64,000 nucleotides of DNA from Anniella stebbinsi. Taxonomy: Eukaryota > Chordata > Lepidosauria > Squamata > Anniellidae. The position numbers were made by a program, and so were the translations under genes. Under the pieces are notes generated by a model. It was not told where the DNA came from. It saw nothing but the letters and a program-made list of their open reading frames with translations, and ran no database searches. Each line of letters begins with the position of its first letter. The stretch's first letter is position 1. The stretch spans positions 215,428,517 through 215,492,516 of the forward strand of contig JARDYH010000004.1 of assembly GCA_029215795.1 (NCBI GenBank), in the 5' to 3' direction. Positions 43,929 to 56,074 of this stretch are shown in pieces.

Positions 43929-44811
43929 TTTATTTACACTGTGGTGATGCCCTAGCAGTTAGTTATAAGCTCAGACATCTGATAATTCAACTTTTTTTTG
44001 TAAAAGTATATAAATATATACACAAAACTCTATATAAAGTAAACATTGTAATGTGTGATGCAGTAAACATTTGCTATTTTTCCTTAAACTAATATGATGT
44101 TCCGTAAAGCTTAAATACTGATTTCAAGTATTTTCTATAAAAAAGCTCTACTGTATTACAACTGTTGGAAAAAGACAGCTCTGCTATAAACAAACTTTAA
44201 AAAGAGACTAATAAAAATGTACCTGTACGAAAGTCCACCGGGATAAAATACTGCTTTTATTTCCCACCCCCGCCCACCTCTAGCATCAGTAATATACTAT
44301 AAAGTAGCTGGGGAAACAAATTCTGCTTGGAGGCACTAATACTTCTTTAAAAAAAAAATACAGAAAGTGGTTTTTAAAATAATTGCTTTCCATGGATTGA
44401 AACAGCTGCAAAAAAAATGCAGCACTATTAAATATAAATGGCGTGCAAGGAGCCTTCCCATTTAAAGGAGGGGGAGTATAGTGGTATGTGATGCTTGATA
44501 CAGCCTGGAACAGGAATCATGCTGGTGGAACGCGCGAAGGACTCCTCCACCCTACACGTTTACATTGGCTTATTATACCAGGTTGTCTTGGCTTTCCCCC
44601 AGAGAATGCAGGGAATTGTAGTTTGATGAGGATGCGGAGGATTCTCTGTTACGAGTTCCCCATCTCTAGTTTCTGTCACAGAACTGCAATCCCCTAAGGA
44701 GGCAGTATGAATGTTAAGCCAGTTAAATTTTGTAGTGTGAATACGCCGGAAATCATTCAAAAACCTCCTCTCTCAATTTCCCCGTTTAAATGCAAATTCA
44801 GCTTTAATGTA
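43929..44811 (-). other. PTPN13: Probable PTPN13 3' UTR
   Basis: Repeat-free AT-rich sequence directly after the stop codon at 44812. Minus-strand AATAAA signals lie at 44256-44261 and 43929-43934. Which is used is unknown. Confidence 0.55.
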
Positions 44812-44892
44812 TTAGTTTGTTCTTTGCTGTTCTTCTACTTGGAGACGTTTTAGGACATACAGGATAACTTGATAGCAGAAAATATACTGGTC
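44812..44892 (-). CDS. PTPN13: PTPN13 last coding exon
   Basis: Acceptor CCTTTTGCAG. Codes DQYIFCYQVILYVLKRLQVE then EQQRTN and TAA. DQY completes the Q-loop. The tail after LQVEE is shorter than the human one. Confidence 0.93.
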   Translation of the reverse strand, partial: DQYIFCYQVILYVLKRLQVEEQQRTN

Positions 44893-47800
44893 CTGCAAAA
44901 GGAGAAATAACACGTATAAATTCATGGGAATAGGAATGTGTAAGATGTATTGGCTGTGATAGAGGAGATTCTACTCAACAGTTGTGTCTAGATCCACCCA
45001 CACTCCACTTCCAAAGTTGTACTGTGCGGCTGTCCTCCCTTCTATCATTTATCTCCTTCCTTTTCCTTCATTCCTCTTAAAACGTCCAGGGCAAATTTGC
45101 AAGGCGGCTTTGGAGAGCATTAAACGTGAATTCAACTTGCATCCAGTCTTCACAATCCATGTGCGCTGGTGATTTTAGCCCATGATGGTCCTTGCCTATC
45201 ATCATCATCATCATCATCATCATCAATCCATGGAACCTTTATGAAGCTGGTGCCAGACGAAAGGGGAAGCAAAGAAGGGGAGGGCACTATATGCCTAAGA
45301 ACACAAGACGAGCTGCCGTGCTGGATCAGGCCAAGGGTCCATCTATTGCAGCATTCTTGTCGCATCGTGGCCAATCAGCTGCCCACAGTAGAGCGCAACA
45401 GCACCCTCCCACCCATGTTCCCCAGCAACTGGTGTACATAGGCGTACTGCCTCTGATAGTGGAGGTAGAACATAGCTATCAGGACTAGTAATCATTGACA
45501 GACAGCCTTATCCTCCATGAATTGGTCCAATCCCCTTCGAAAGTCATCCAAACTGGTGGGCATCACTTCATCTTGTGGAAGTGAATTCCAAAGTTTAACT
45601 ATGCGCTTGTACTTCTGCAAAGAAAGGGTGAAAAATAGGTTCTTGGAAGTGCCTGCGTTTATTGAAGCCCAATGTGTGATGGAAATGCAATTTCCTTCTT
45701 TACGGACAATTTGAATAAGTTGAGTGATCTGGAGTGTTTTGATTCAGGAATGCCACAGAGAGCATACTCTGACTAACCCGAAGAAGGAAATTGTATCTCT
45801 AATATGCTTCAGACTTCAATAAGCTCAGGAACTTTTGAGTACCTGTTTCTTTTGTTTCTTTGCAAGAATAAAGGAACCTGCTTTGTCTGTTAAGTGTACT
45901 GCTGGTTTTCTCCTAAGGCACCAAACTAACAAGCATAGGAACTGTGGACACGTGAATCTGTCTTCTGTATGAAGTCACACAATATTCGTCCATCTAACCC
46001 AGTACTACTGCCCAACTTTAACCCAACTGGCGATAAGCATTCCTAGGTCTCAGACAGAGGTCTTTCCTTACCATCTGAGATTCCTTTAACTTTGGGCTGC
46101 ACAACCTTTTCACTGCTGAGGGCCACATTTGCCATCAGCAGAAGGTCTGGGGGCACACACATATACAGACACACATCCTGGGGTTGGGTGGGAGGCTGCT
46201 TTGGATGTCACTGTGGGAGAGGAAAAGTAAAGCCTTCTAACGTGCATTGCTGCTTTCACCCTGAAATTATTGGCAAGCAGGAGTGATGATGGATAATTCT
46301 GGGTTGCTGGGGGCGGGGAGGAAGAGGTTTTAGCTTCCTCCTCCTCCTGGCGATTGCTGCTTTTTTGCCACCATTAGTGATACAAACCACCGATGCTGAT
46401 TGCGAATGTGTGTGTTTGTGTGCACACGGGGGTGGGGTGGGTGGGAAATTCAGCAGTGACAGGAGAGGAGCGTGGGGTCTATATGACCAGCGTCCAGGTA
46501 CTATATGTGTTCCATGGGCCACAGGTTGTGCACCTCTGCTTTAAATGGAGATACCAAGACCTGATCCTTGGACAGTCTGCAGTCAAAATACACTGTGCAG
46601 AGGGCTGTTTAAGGAGCTGCTTTAGAGCAAGTCAGATCAATCTGCGACTGTCTATTCTAACAAAAAAATAAGTAGCTTTCCAAGTACTTAAGTCGTTGGG
46701 AGATGTTTCCTGCTACTTGAGACCCTTGAAACAGAGATGCCAAGGGCTGACCTCAGACACGCGTATGTACATTTTAACTCTGATATAAGACGAACTGTGC
46801 TGAATCATACCAAAGGCCTGCCTAGTCCAGCATTACGTTCCCACAGTGGCCAATGTGACGTAAGGGGAACAGCACTCTCCCACGTGTGTTCCGCAGCTCT
46901 AATCCTGGAGATGATATATTGCCATCAATTTTTTAAATCCCTTTTAAGCCATCAAAGTTGGTGGCCATCACTAGATCTTGCAGTAGCAAATTCCATAGTA
47001 TAGCTCTGCGCTGTGTGAAGAAGAACTCCCTTATATCTGCCCCGAGTCTCCCACCATGTGTCCCTAACACCCTCCACAGGCTGCTGTCAAGGATTAAAGG
47101 GCTTAGATGACACACAGCACCTGTAAATGTGCCAATGCACTGGTAGGTGCCAAACCTGTCTACAGAAATATGCAGGTCCCTTATGCTCCTAAGTTCCTTG
47201 TGTTAAAATTTCTCACCTTTGCATATTCGATTTAACACCTGCCATACAGAGTGCCAGAAGACTCTTGTTCCCAGCAGAGCAAAAGAAGAAGAAATCCCTA
47301 TAGACTCTAAAAGCAGAACCAGACATCATTGCAAGTCAGGACACACATACCTCAGTTTGCACCATGCCATGCCTCTGTAGGCGCATTGTCCGCACCACAT
47401 CAGAGATGTCAAACTGCAAAAAAGCACACAGAAAACGCCAGCCTTGAATACGCCCGTGGAAATGCTATGGAAGAAAGAGCACGCTAGTGCAAAGAGCATC
47501 GCCTCTGATGGGCTAGAACTACGTGTGTTCAGCTGCAGACTTCAAAAAGCAGCTATAAAGCAGCAGGGTGAGGATGTACTTTGTAGGGGGTGGGGTGGGG
47601 GAGAAGTGGCAGATGGGTGCTTAACTCTTTCTCACCTGCTGCTTTCCCCCTGGGCCCTTCGTCAACCAACTGCTATCTCCTGCAATAGTACAAACAGGTA
47701 CCTGGGACACTGCCTGGGGACAAGCAGCTGGGGAAAGTGATTGCAGGTGAACATCTTCAGGTGGAGAAGGGTTGAGCAGCCCATCTGCCAGTCCTCCATT

Positions 47801-50800
47801 GCAAATGCCAGTCCCCACTGCTTGAAGGGGAGCTGACTGTAGGTCAATATCATCAGTTAGGGAAGGGTTAAACAGCCCTCTGCCCACCTGCCTGTTCACT
47901 GCTGCAACTCCCCAGCGGACACCTGGATTCCTAAATCTGGGACCACTGCTGAATGCCTAATTCTGACCTCGGAGAAACCTTGCTCAAATCTAAAACAAAG
48001 ATGACTAGGTATATGCAGCGGGCCTTGCACAGACACAGAAGGCATTGCATCGCTTGGTACCTTTCCATAAGTGGATACTCAAAAGCATATGGTTAATTTC
48101 TAAATTGCAAACAGACTTACATGTTAGTCCATGCAAATGTGATGACAACGTTAAACGTTCAGAAGGAAAAAAAAGAGTCTTTGGTTTCTGATCATCCTTG
48201 CATTAATACGCACCAAGATTGCACTACATTGTCAATGGGGTATTGTATCAACTGTACTTGTAACAGAATAAATATGGAAGTATAGTAGTCACCTAGCTCA
48301 AATAAGCTTTAAAAGAAAAATGAAGAGTGTTTTCTTTAGGTTTACTCACCTCCAGATCTTGGCTGATGAGTCCCAAGACCACGTCTAAGCAAATGAGTGT
48401 CCCTGATCTTCCAATGCCTGCGCTGCAGTGAGTGATGATTGGCCCGGATTTGTGGATGTGCCTCATGTAGGATATAAATGTGAGCAAGTCGTCTGGTTGA
48501 GATGGCGTGTCGTGATCTGGCCAGGCAGTAAAGTTTAAATGGGAAACACACCGGAGTTCGCCTGTCTAGATTTTAAAAACACAGAAGGAGTAAGCATTAG
48601 TGCTTTTGAGAACAGAAACGAATCTCTTAAGCAAATGAGAAGTGGGTTCTTACCAGACCCTCTATGGCTTTAAAAAAACCTAGTCCATAAGTGCCTGGCC
48701 TATAGCTGCTTGGCCTTTCTCCCTTCCTCTCTTGATAGGGATGTGTGAACCAGCAAAACTGGAGCTCCCCAAAGTTTTCCAAATTGAAATGAATTTCCCA
48801 TATATTCCTACTATTGCATGAGAATGATGTAACGTCAATTCTTGAAGAAGCTTCTGTCTGGAAATGCAGCAGGAGAATTGCAGGACGGTGTGTGTGTGTG
48901 TGTGTCGGGGGGGATGCCACAGACAGGAGGATTTTGTCTGTCTTGTGTGTGCATGGTTCACAGATGCCAAGCTCTCTCCTATGAGAGACAGGAGAAATCC
49001 AGCTGACCAACGCTAGTCAGGCTAGACATTTGATCATATTTTTTATGCCCTTGCCTTTCCTCGAAGAAGCTTGGTGCCACAGGGGTTGTTTCATTTTATC
49101 CTTACAACTTTTTGATTTATTACATTTATATCCCCACCTTTCTTCCACTGTGGAACTCCAGGTGGCTACCTGTGGTTCCCAGGTGGTCTCCCGTCCAAGC
49201 ACTGACCAGACCCGGACCAGCTTAGCTTCAGCAAGGTGGCTGCCTCATGTGCCTTTAGACCAGGCCTTGAGACCTACTGGCTTCCCTGATCCTAAGGTCA
49301 CACTCACTACACTGCATTGGCTCCCACAATGTGAAAGCCTCCTGCTTCTTCTATTCCACTCATGGAGACAGGTGGGATTTCAACCCACACCGCCTCGCAG
49401 GCAGGCTCTGGGAAATTGTAATTAAAGAACTGCATGAAACAGGACCAAGTGGGCTCTCAGCGTGGCCCACGGGCAGACCGCATCCAGCCTGGTGGAGCCT
49501 CCTCCCTCTTTTACCTTGCCAGTGTCAGGTGGCACAGCTGGCCTTGCAGGCAAGATTTGTGGCTGGCATCTGCCAATTTAACCCTTCTACAATGCCTCTG
49601 GGATGCCCCACAGCAATGTTATGTTGGGAACCCAGAGGCGCTATGGGTAAGCAAAAATGGCAGATGTTAACCACAGCTGCTTGGGCTCCAACACTGCGTA
49701 AAGTAGCATCACTGGACTGTGATGGCTGTAGCCGATGTTTGGGATCAGCGATTGGCCCACCCGAGGGTTCAGGACATTGTCAACTGCCCACCGGTACCAA
49801 CTGCTGATGCTGGCTCTGGTGCCAAACTAACATGTTTAGGATCCTTGCAAGCAACAAACCAGAAGAGCAGAACTAACTTCTCAGTCCACCTCTCCCACAA
49901 AGCCACTCTGCGAAGTGTGACACCTGGCTCACTTACTTGAATATCCTCTAGTTCCATGACTCTAATGACAAATCCTTTGAGCTGCTGCAGCCTCACAAGA
50001 GAGAGCCGGAGCCTATCGCTGATCATCGTGGTTTTGCCGAGGGTGTCCGGCCAATACCGCTGGCACTTGACCTTTTCCCCTTCTACTTCCTGGGTCATCA
50101 TGGCTATGACAGCGCAGTTTTGTTCCCAAGCCATTTGCCAGAAGTCGGCGACGGTAGTGGGGAGGGGTCCTTGGCATGCAATATAAATGTATTCCTTACT
50201 CCCCACCGGCATCTGGATAAAACTGGCATTGATGTAGCCCCCTTCAGCACCCAAAGGCACTCTTGTGGTGTCATCTGCAATCCCAAGACAGAAGAACCAT
50301 GTGGTCATCATCATCATCATCATCATGGCATCTAAGTGCAAGGAGCTCCACAACGTACAAGAGGGTAGGTCTCTGCCCAGAGAAGCTTACAATCTAAAAT
50401 TTGACGCGGGTAAAACAACGGAGGCAGGAGAAGTAAGTGGAGCAAGGCCAAAACAAGAAGACGATGCCATTGTTTCAGTTCCACATTCGTAGGCTTAGTT
50501 AAACCAGTAATGAAGGCATTCACCGTTAAAGTCCCAATGGTCAATGCCCCTAAGGAAAGTCCCAAAATACAGGCCGTTGTATTGTTCCATATCAACAAAC
50601 CAGTTCTAGTCGTTTTCACCTCCACCAAAAGCAGGACTTTTTAATTGACCCCAGAACTATATTGACCCCTTAATTAAATGACCATAAGGGCGCAGTGATA
50701 AATTAAAATATCACCGGTCTGCTGGAAATTAGGACTTACACGGCAGTATGTTCTTATATCTATTCTTCCTCCTGTTTTCTTTTGTTTGGCCCACCAAGCA

Positions 50801-53800
50801 CTGATCCAAAGGCTTTAAGTCATGAAGATTCTGTATTGAGACACATAAATTGCATTTGATTCTTGTGGGGAGCAGGGCTATTAGTTAATAGCATGATGAA
50901 CAATACACATAATTTTAAATTTTCCAACATGTCTGAGCCAGGCTTAGATGAGCATGAACTGAAAAAAAGAAAAGAAACATAAGAGTATCCCAGTCCCAGA
51001 AATGGCTGCATTTGTCAGCCGATTATTACTAAGTCTGTTGGCTGATTAAAAAGCTTTCAGTGGATCATTTACCTCTAAACCACCTTTAGTTAAATTAAAA
51101 TAAATCTGCATATCGCCAAAGCTTCAATATAGGTGCCTGTTCTGAAGCAGTTGGAATGAGTGTGAGACAAGCTTTTGTTCAGTAACTTGAAAGTTAACTT
51201 AATTTTCAGGCCCACTGATTACAATTTGCCTCCACAGATTAATCAACTAAAGTTTTAGTTGAATACTTTACTGGATAAAAACTTGCCACCCTAAATGATT
51301 AAGCAAGCAGTTGATGACAAATGATCAGAAGGGACAAAATAAGGGTCTAATTGTGGCTACTAGAATCAGGGAATAACTGAAATGCTAGAAAACGTTAAGG
51401 GACTTCATTTGAATGAAGATTAATAAATAACGAAAATAAAATAATTAGAAAATGAGTAATATTTGATAATAAATGATGATACATAATCATAATAAAACAT
51501 AACGGTGCTCCTTCAACAAAAATGGCCCAACTCTCCTTAGAATGGAAAGCATGTCTGTTAAAAATTAGGGTGGAGGAACCTGGCAGTTCTGGCCAATTTC
51601 TTTCTCCAGAAAAATCAGCTGAGGGGCAGGTAGAGAGAAACACAATTGCATGTAATCTTCTTTCCTGTTTAATTAATATTCCTCCCTAACGTTTCTTGTC
51701 TTTAACTTTAGATTTAACATTTGTGCGCAGGGCCTGTTTGAGTTTTCATTTTTGTAAAGCACCTCGCAATTCCAGGGACATCAACCAAATGAACAATGGA
51801 CTGAATGTTGGAGTCAACTCCTTGCTCAGCCATGTAGCCTACAGGATAGCCTTAGTTAAGTCACCATCTCTAGGCTAACCTACCTCACAAGTTGGGATTG
51901 AAGTGCATACTACTATGGGAAGGGTAGGATTATAATAAGGATTGAAAAACAGGCCTCTAGTATCAATGCCATCCTCCTGAGGAAGCAATGGGAAGATTTG
52001 CACAGGAAAAAATGATGCTCTCTGAGATTGCACTTATAAGGGCCAGGCATAATTTCAACATTATTCTCGAGGAGATTTATAATATTGGCTGCTAGAGATG
52101 AGCTACTAGGACAATAAGAGCTCCATCAGCTGAACATTTTATTGTATGTTCATTGCTCGGCACTCAAGGATTTTTTGGGATCCCTCTCATGACATTGTCT
52201 GCCTCCTGTGCACCTCCCACCCCTTCTAGCCTTCTTCGCGCCACAACCCCCCCCCCCCCAGTAAATCTGACTTAAAATGAAGACGGAAGTTGCCACTATC
52301 TCCTACTGTGTGCAGGGGAAGCGGCGCGATCAAAATGGCCCACTGAACGGGCCATGTGCACATTGTTTATTTCCTCTTTCAAAAGAGGAAGTAATGAGGG
52401 ACAAATACGTGGGCGGAGAAGTGACGGTAAGCAAATGTGATTTTCCCGTGTGATGATGCTCCTAGACTGTTTTGTATCACCTTTTCTTTGTCTGGTGCAT
52501 CTTAATTGCAACTTTAAAGGAAAAGGCTGAAAAATACAGGAGTGTACGGAAGTACAGAAATTGAGCTGTGAGCCCATGGCCTTTGGGCATGTGTACAACC
52601 TCCTTCTAGGGAACAAGCTCAAGGGAAACCTGTTGTCCCGATCATCAGGAGAAGCAAAATTTGCACAACACCGGCTGACCGGCCCTTCTGTCACAAAGCC
52701 ACCTCTCCCACTCTTCTCAGAACAGGGCTGTGCACAGTGCTTGTCGTGACTCCCTAACTTCTAGCGCACATTGAAGTCAATAAGGAGGCCTCTTAGGAAA
52801 ACAATCAATCTTTTATTTAGCAAATGATCCCTTATCTCCCTTTGAAAGGAGTTAAAACTTAGAAAGTGTTTTGCCCCAAGGCGTAATTTAGCTAAGCAAA
52901 CAAATCAGTTGATCCATCCAAAAGGAAGCGAGAGTCACTTCTGAGAAGAATTAACATCCAGCCTTTTCTGAGCAAGTAATCTTTCCGAGCGCTGACTCCT
53001 AACCTCTTTGATCTGTGCCCGCTTTTCTCTCCTATGGAAAATGGGATTTCTGAGCTCACTCCCCCCTTCGCCCTCTGAAGTCGAAGACTGCTTATCAGCT
53101 GCAAGGTTATTTACATCAGAAGAAACATTCTCTAAAGGCGAAGCTATGGGAACGACCTCTTCCCCTTCTGGTACGGACTGGAATGTCTGTTCGGGTTCAG
53201 AATCTGATTCTGAATTAACGTCTAACATTCCTTCGCCCTGAGCAAGGAGGAAGGAATTAGACACAACAGTGCTGATTGGATGAAACTCATGTCAGTCACA
53301 AAGCCAAATCCCAAAATGTTTTTGAAAACAAAAAATGAAACACAGATCAAAAGTTTGAGCAAACAAACGGATTGTGAGACCTTGTCCCAGCCTGAGGGGA
53401 GCCACACCTTTTGACACCAATTCTGAGTCTGAGGGGGCAGCTGTAAAGTATGTCCCAGCCGTGGGAAGCCAGACGTCTGAGGATTCAGTTCCACCAGGCC
53501 TTCCATTGGCTTATGGGCCGGGAGGGGTTGAGACTCAGGATGCAGATACAGCCCATCTAACTCCACAGTTGGGAGATCTGGCTTTGATGGAATCCCCTGC
53601 TTCTTGACCAGGGACATCTTCCATAGGAACACAGCAGCAGGGGAAAGACTCTGCAGGAGAAGGGGTTGGGGCGTGTGTCCTAAGGTGCATTGCTAACTAA
53701 AGAGGGCGGTACAGAGGCATCCAGTGAGGTGCAGCAACCGTCTGAAAGTCAGGTTTCCCTGTCAGGATCAAATATCCAATCGTGATCTTTAGCAGCCACT

Positions 53801-56030
53801 CCCCCCATGTTTAAACCAGAGCAACGGGTTGTAGATTTTGCTAGAGGCAATGTCTTGATAATCGCTGGAAAGCTTCCTGGTATTAGTGGAACTGTAAACT
53901 TGTTTGGATTTATGCCATGTGCTGAACCCAGGGCTGATTGGGTCTTTGGTTGTTTTTAATGTTGTATTGTTCTCTTGCTTTTTAAAATTTTTAACTGTTG
54001 TTATTTTTATGTTTATATTGTTGTTGTTCCCCGCCTCGATCCGGAGGGAGAGGCGGGTTACAAATAAATATTATTATTATTATTATATTATATTATTATT
54101 ATGCTCATGAACTGATTCTGGTCAAGGAACCCCCTTGTCATCTGTTATCTGTGGCTCTTTATTGGGACTGTAAGAGTTTATAGCCAATTACTGGAATTAC
54201 TGCAATAAAGGGTTTTAGTGGGGTTTGTGCCATGGCTTCGGGAAGTCAGGTTCTGACACATGTAAGAAAACTGAGGAAAAACAATCACAATGCAGACAAG
54301 AGCAAAGATGGCTGTGTTCAATCCAGAGGTTCTCTGCAGGTCCTCTGAGGGGTAAAGTTGAGTGAAAGCAGAATTCTCAATTTCTTTGCCATACAAAAGA
54401 AGCAGTAGAAAAAAGCCAACCTGCTCCTGCCTGTAGGTAAGTCTGCAGGCAGCCTAGGCGAGTGTTCACTTACCCAGGGCCATGCAGAGGGCGGCGAGCA
54501 GTGGGGCCAGTTGGCCCGGGGCCCACGATTTTGAAGGGGCACTCCAACGAGGAGGTCCCCCCCTAGCTTACTCTACTGCTTCCATAGCGTAAGCGTCCCA
54601 TCAAGAAGCAAGGAGCCCGCCTTGTGGAAACAGCGCAGAAGCCATCCATCGTGAGTACCACGGTCAGACTACAAGCTCCAGAGGGCCATTCCGCATGCGG
54701 GGCGGGATAGATGTGCCTAAGTTGCAATGGTTGTCCTTACTGCGTCTCTTTCCTCAATCTTCTCCATGGCATATAATCTCTGGAGCGGAGGGTGAGGTAA
54801 TGATGATGATAGTTATTAATGATAATGATGATGATGATGATGATAATGTTTGATAATGGTGAAGGACTGTTCTATTGTTGTTGCTTCTATTTGTACAGCA
54901 ACTAAAAATAAATGTTAATTTCTGATTCAACATTGAGGTGTTGTAGAACAGGTTTAATATGAATATGAAGGTGTTATGTAGAATGGACATGATGGTGGGC
55001 ATTAAAAAAACATTAAAAAATACTTAATGAGCAGTTTGAAATGGGGGAGGGGGCCACACACTTTCCATTTGGCCCGGGCATATGACCAGCTCTGCACGGC
55101 CCTGCACTCACCTCAATCTCCTTACAAGGGACTCCTTGTTCCAACAAGCCTCGCAGCATCCGGATAGTTGACTTTAATTTGGTCCCCGTGTATTTGCCTG
55201 AAGGAAGCACCTGGACAACCGGAAGAGCAGCAAGTTCTTCATTGGTGACTAAAGAGCAACCTGGCGCACAGGAAGGAGATGGATTTATTGGCGTCTATAA
55301 AAAGGCACATAAAGAGGGCAGCCCACACTGCTGTGCCATTCCATGAAATACAGCCGTGGTTACCGGCATGGCGGCACAGACTGTTTTTAGGTTGTCAGCA
55401 GCTGATTAAAATACATTATGATTATAGCTTTTATAAAGGTCTCCCATAAATAACCCCTGCGGTAAACAATTTTTCATCCTCATTATCCCTCCATGCTTGA
55501 CGCTACATGCTTTCTAACAACAGCACTTTTCTCAAGATTTTGCAAACGTCGGTTCGAATTCAATAGAAACTAATTTAATAAAATGGCCGTATGGTTAGTT
55601 TCTTAGCACAACTTGTGCAACGCAACTGTTTTTCTCCCTTTCTAGGAAGGCGGAAACCTGGGATCGTCCAATGAAGCTGAATGGTGGGAGATCCAGGACA
55701 GACAAAAGGAAGGACTTCTTGACGCAACACATAGTTAGAACTATGGAATTTGGTACCACGAGGTGTAGTGATGGACTAACTTGGATGGCTAGAAAAGGGG
55801 ATTAGACAAATTTATGGAGGATAAGGCTATCCATGGCTACTAGTCATGATGGCTGTATGCAACCTCCAGGATCAGGAAGAGTTTGCTTCTATGTGCCAGT
55901 CGCTGAGGAACATGAGTGGGAGGGTATTATTGAACTCATGTCCTGCTTGTGGGATTCCCATTGGCATCTCATTAGCCACCGTGGAACAGAACACTGGACT
56001 AGATAGGCCTTTGGTCTGACCTGGCATGGA

Positions 56031-56074
<44 letters not shown>

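Noticed and set aside
54318..54542. Minus-strand frame as the missing PTPN13 exon between 55112 and 50274
   Set aside because: The true exon is 50740-50830, which fits phase and family sequence; this frame does not.
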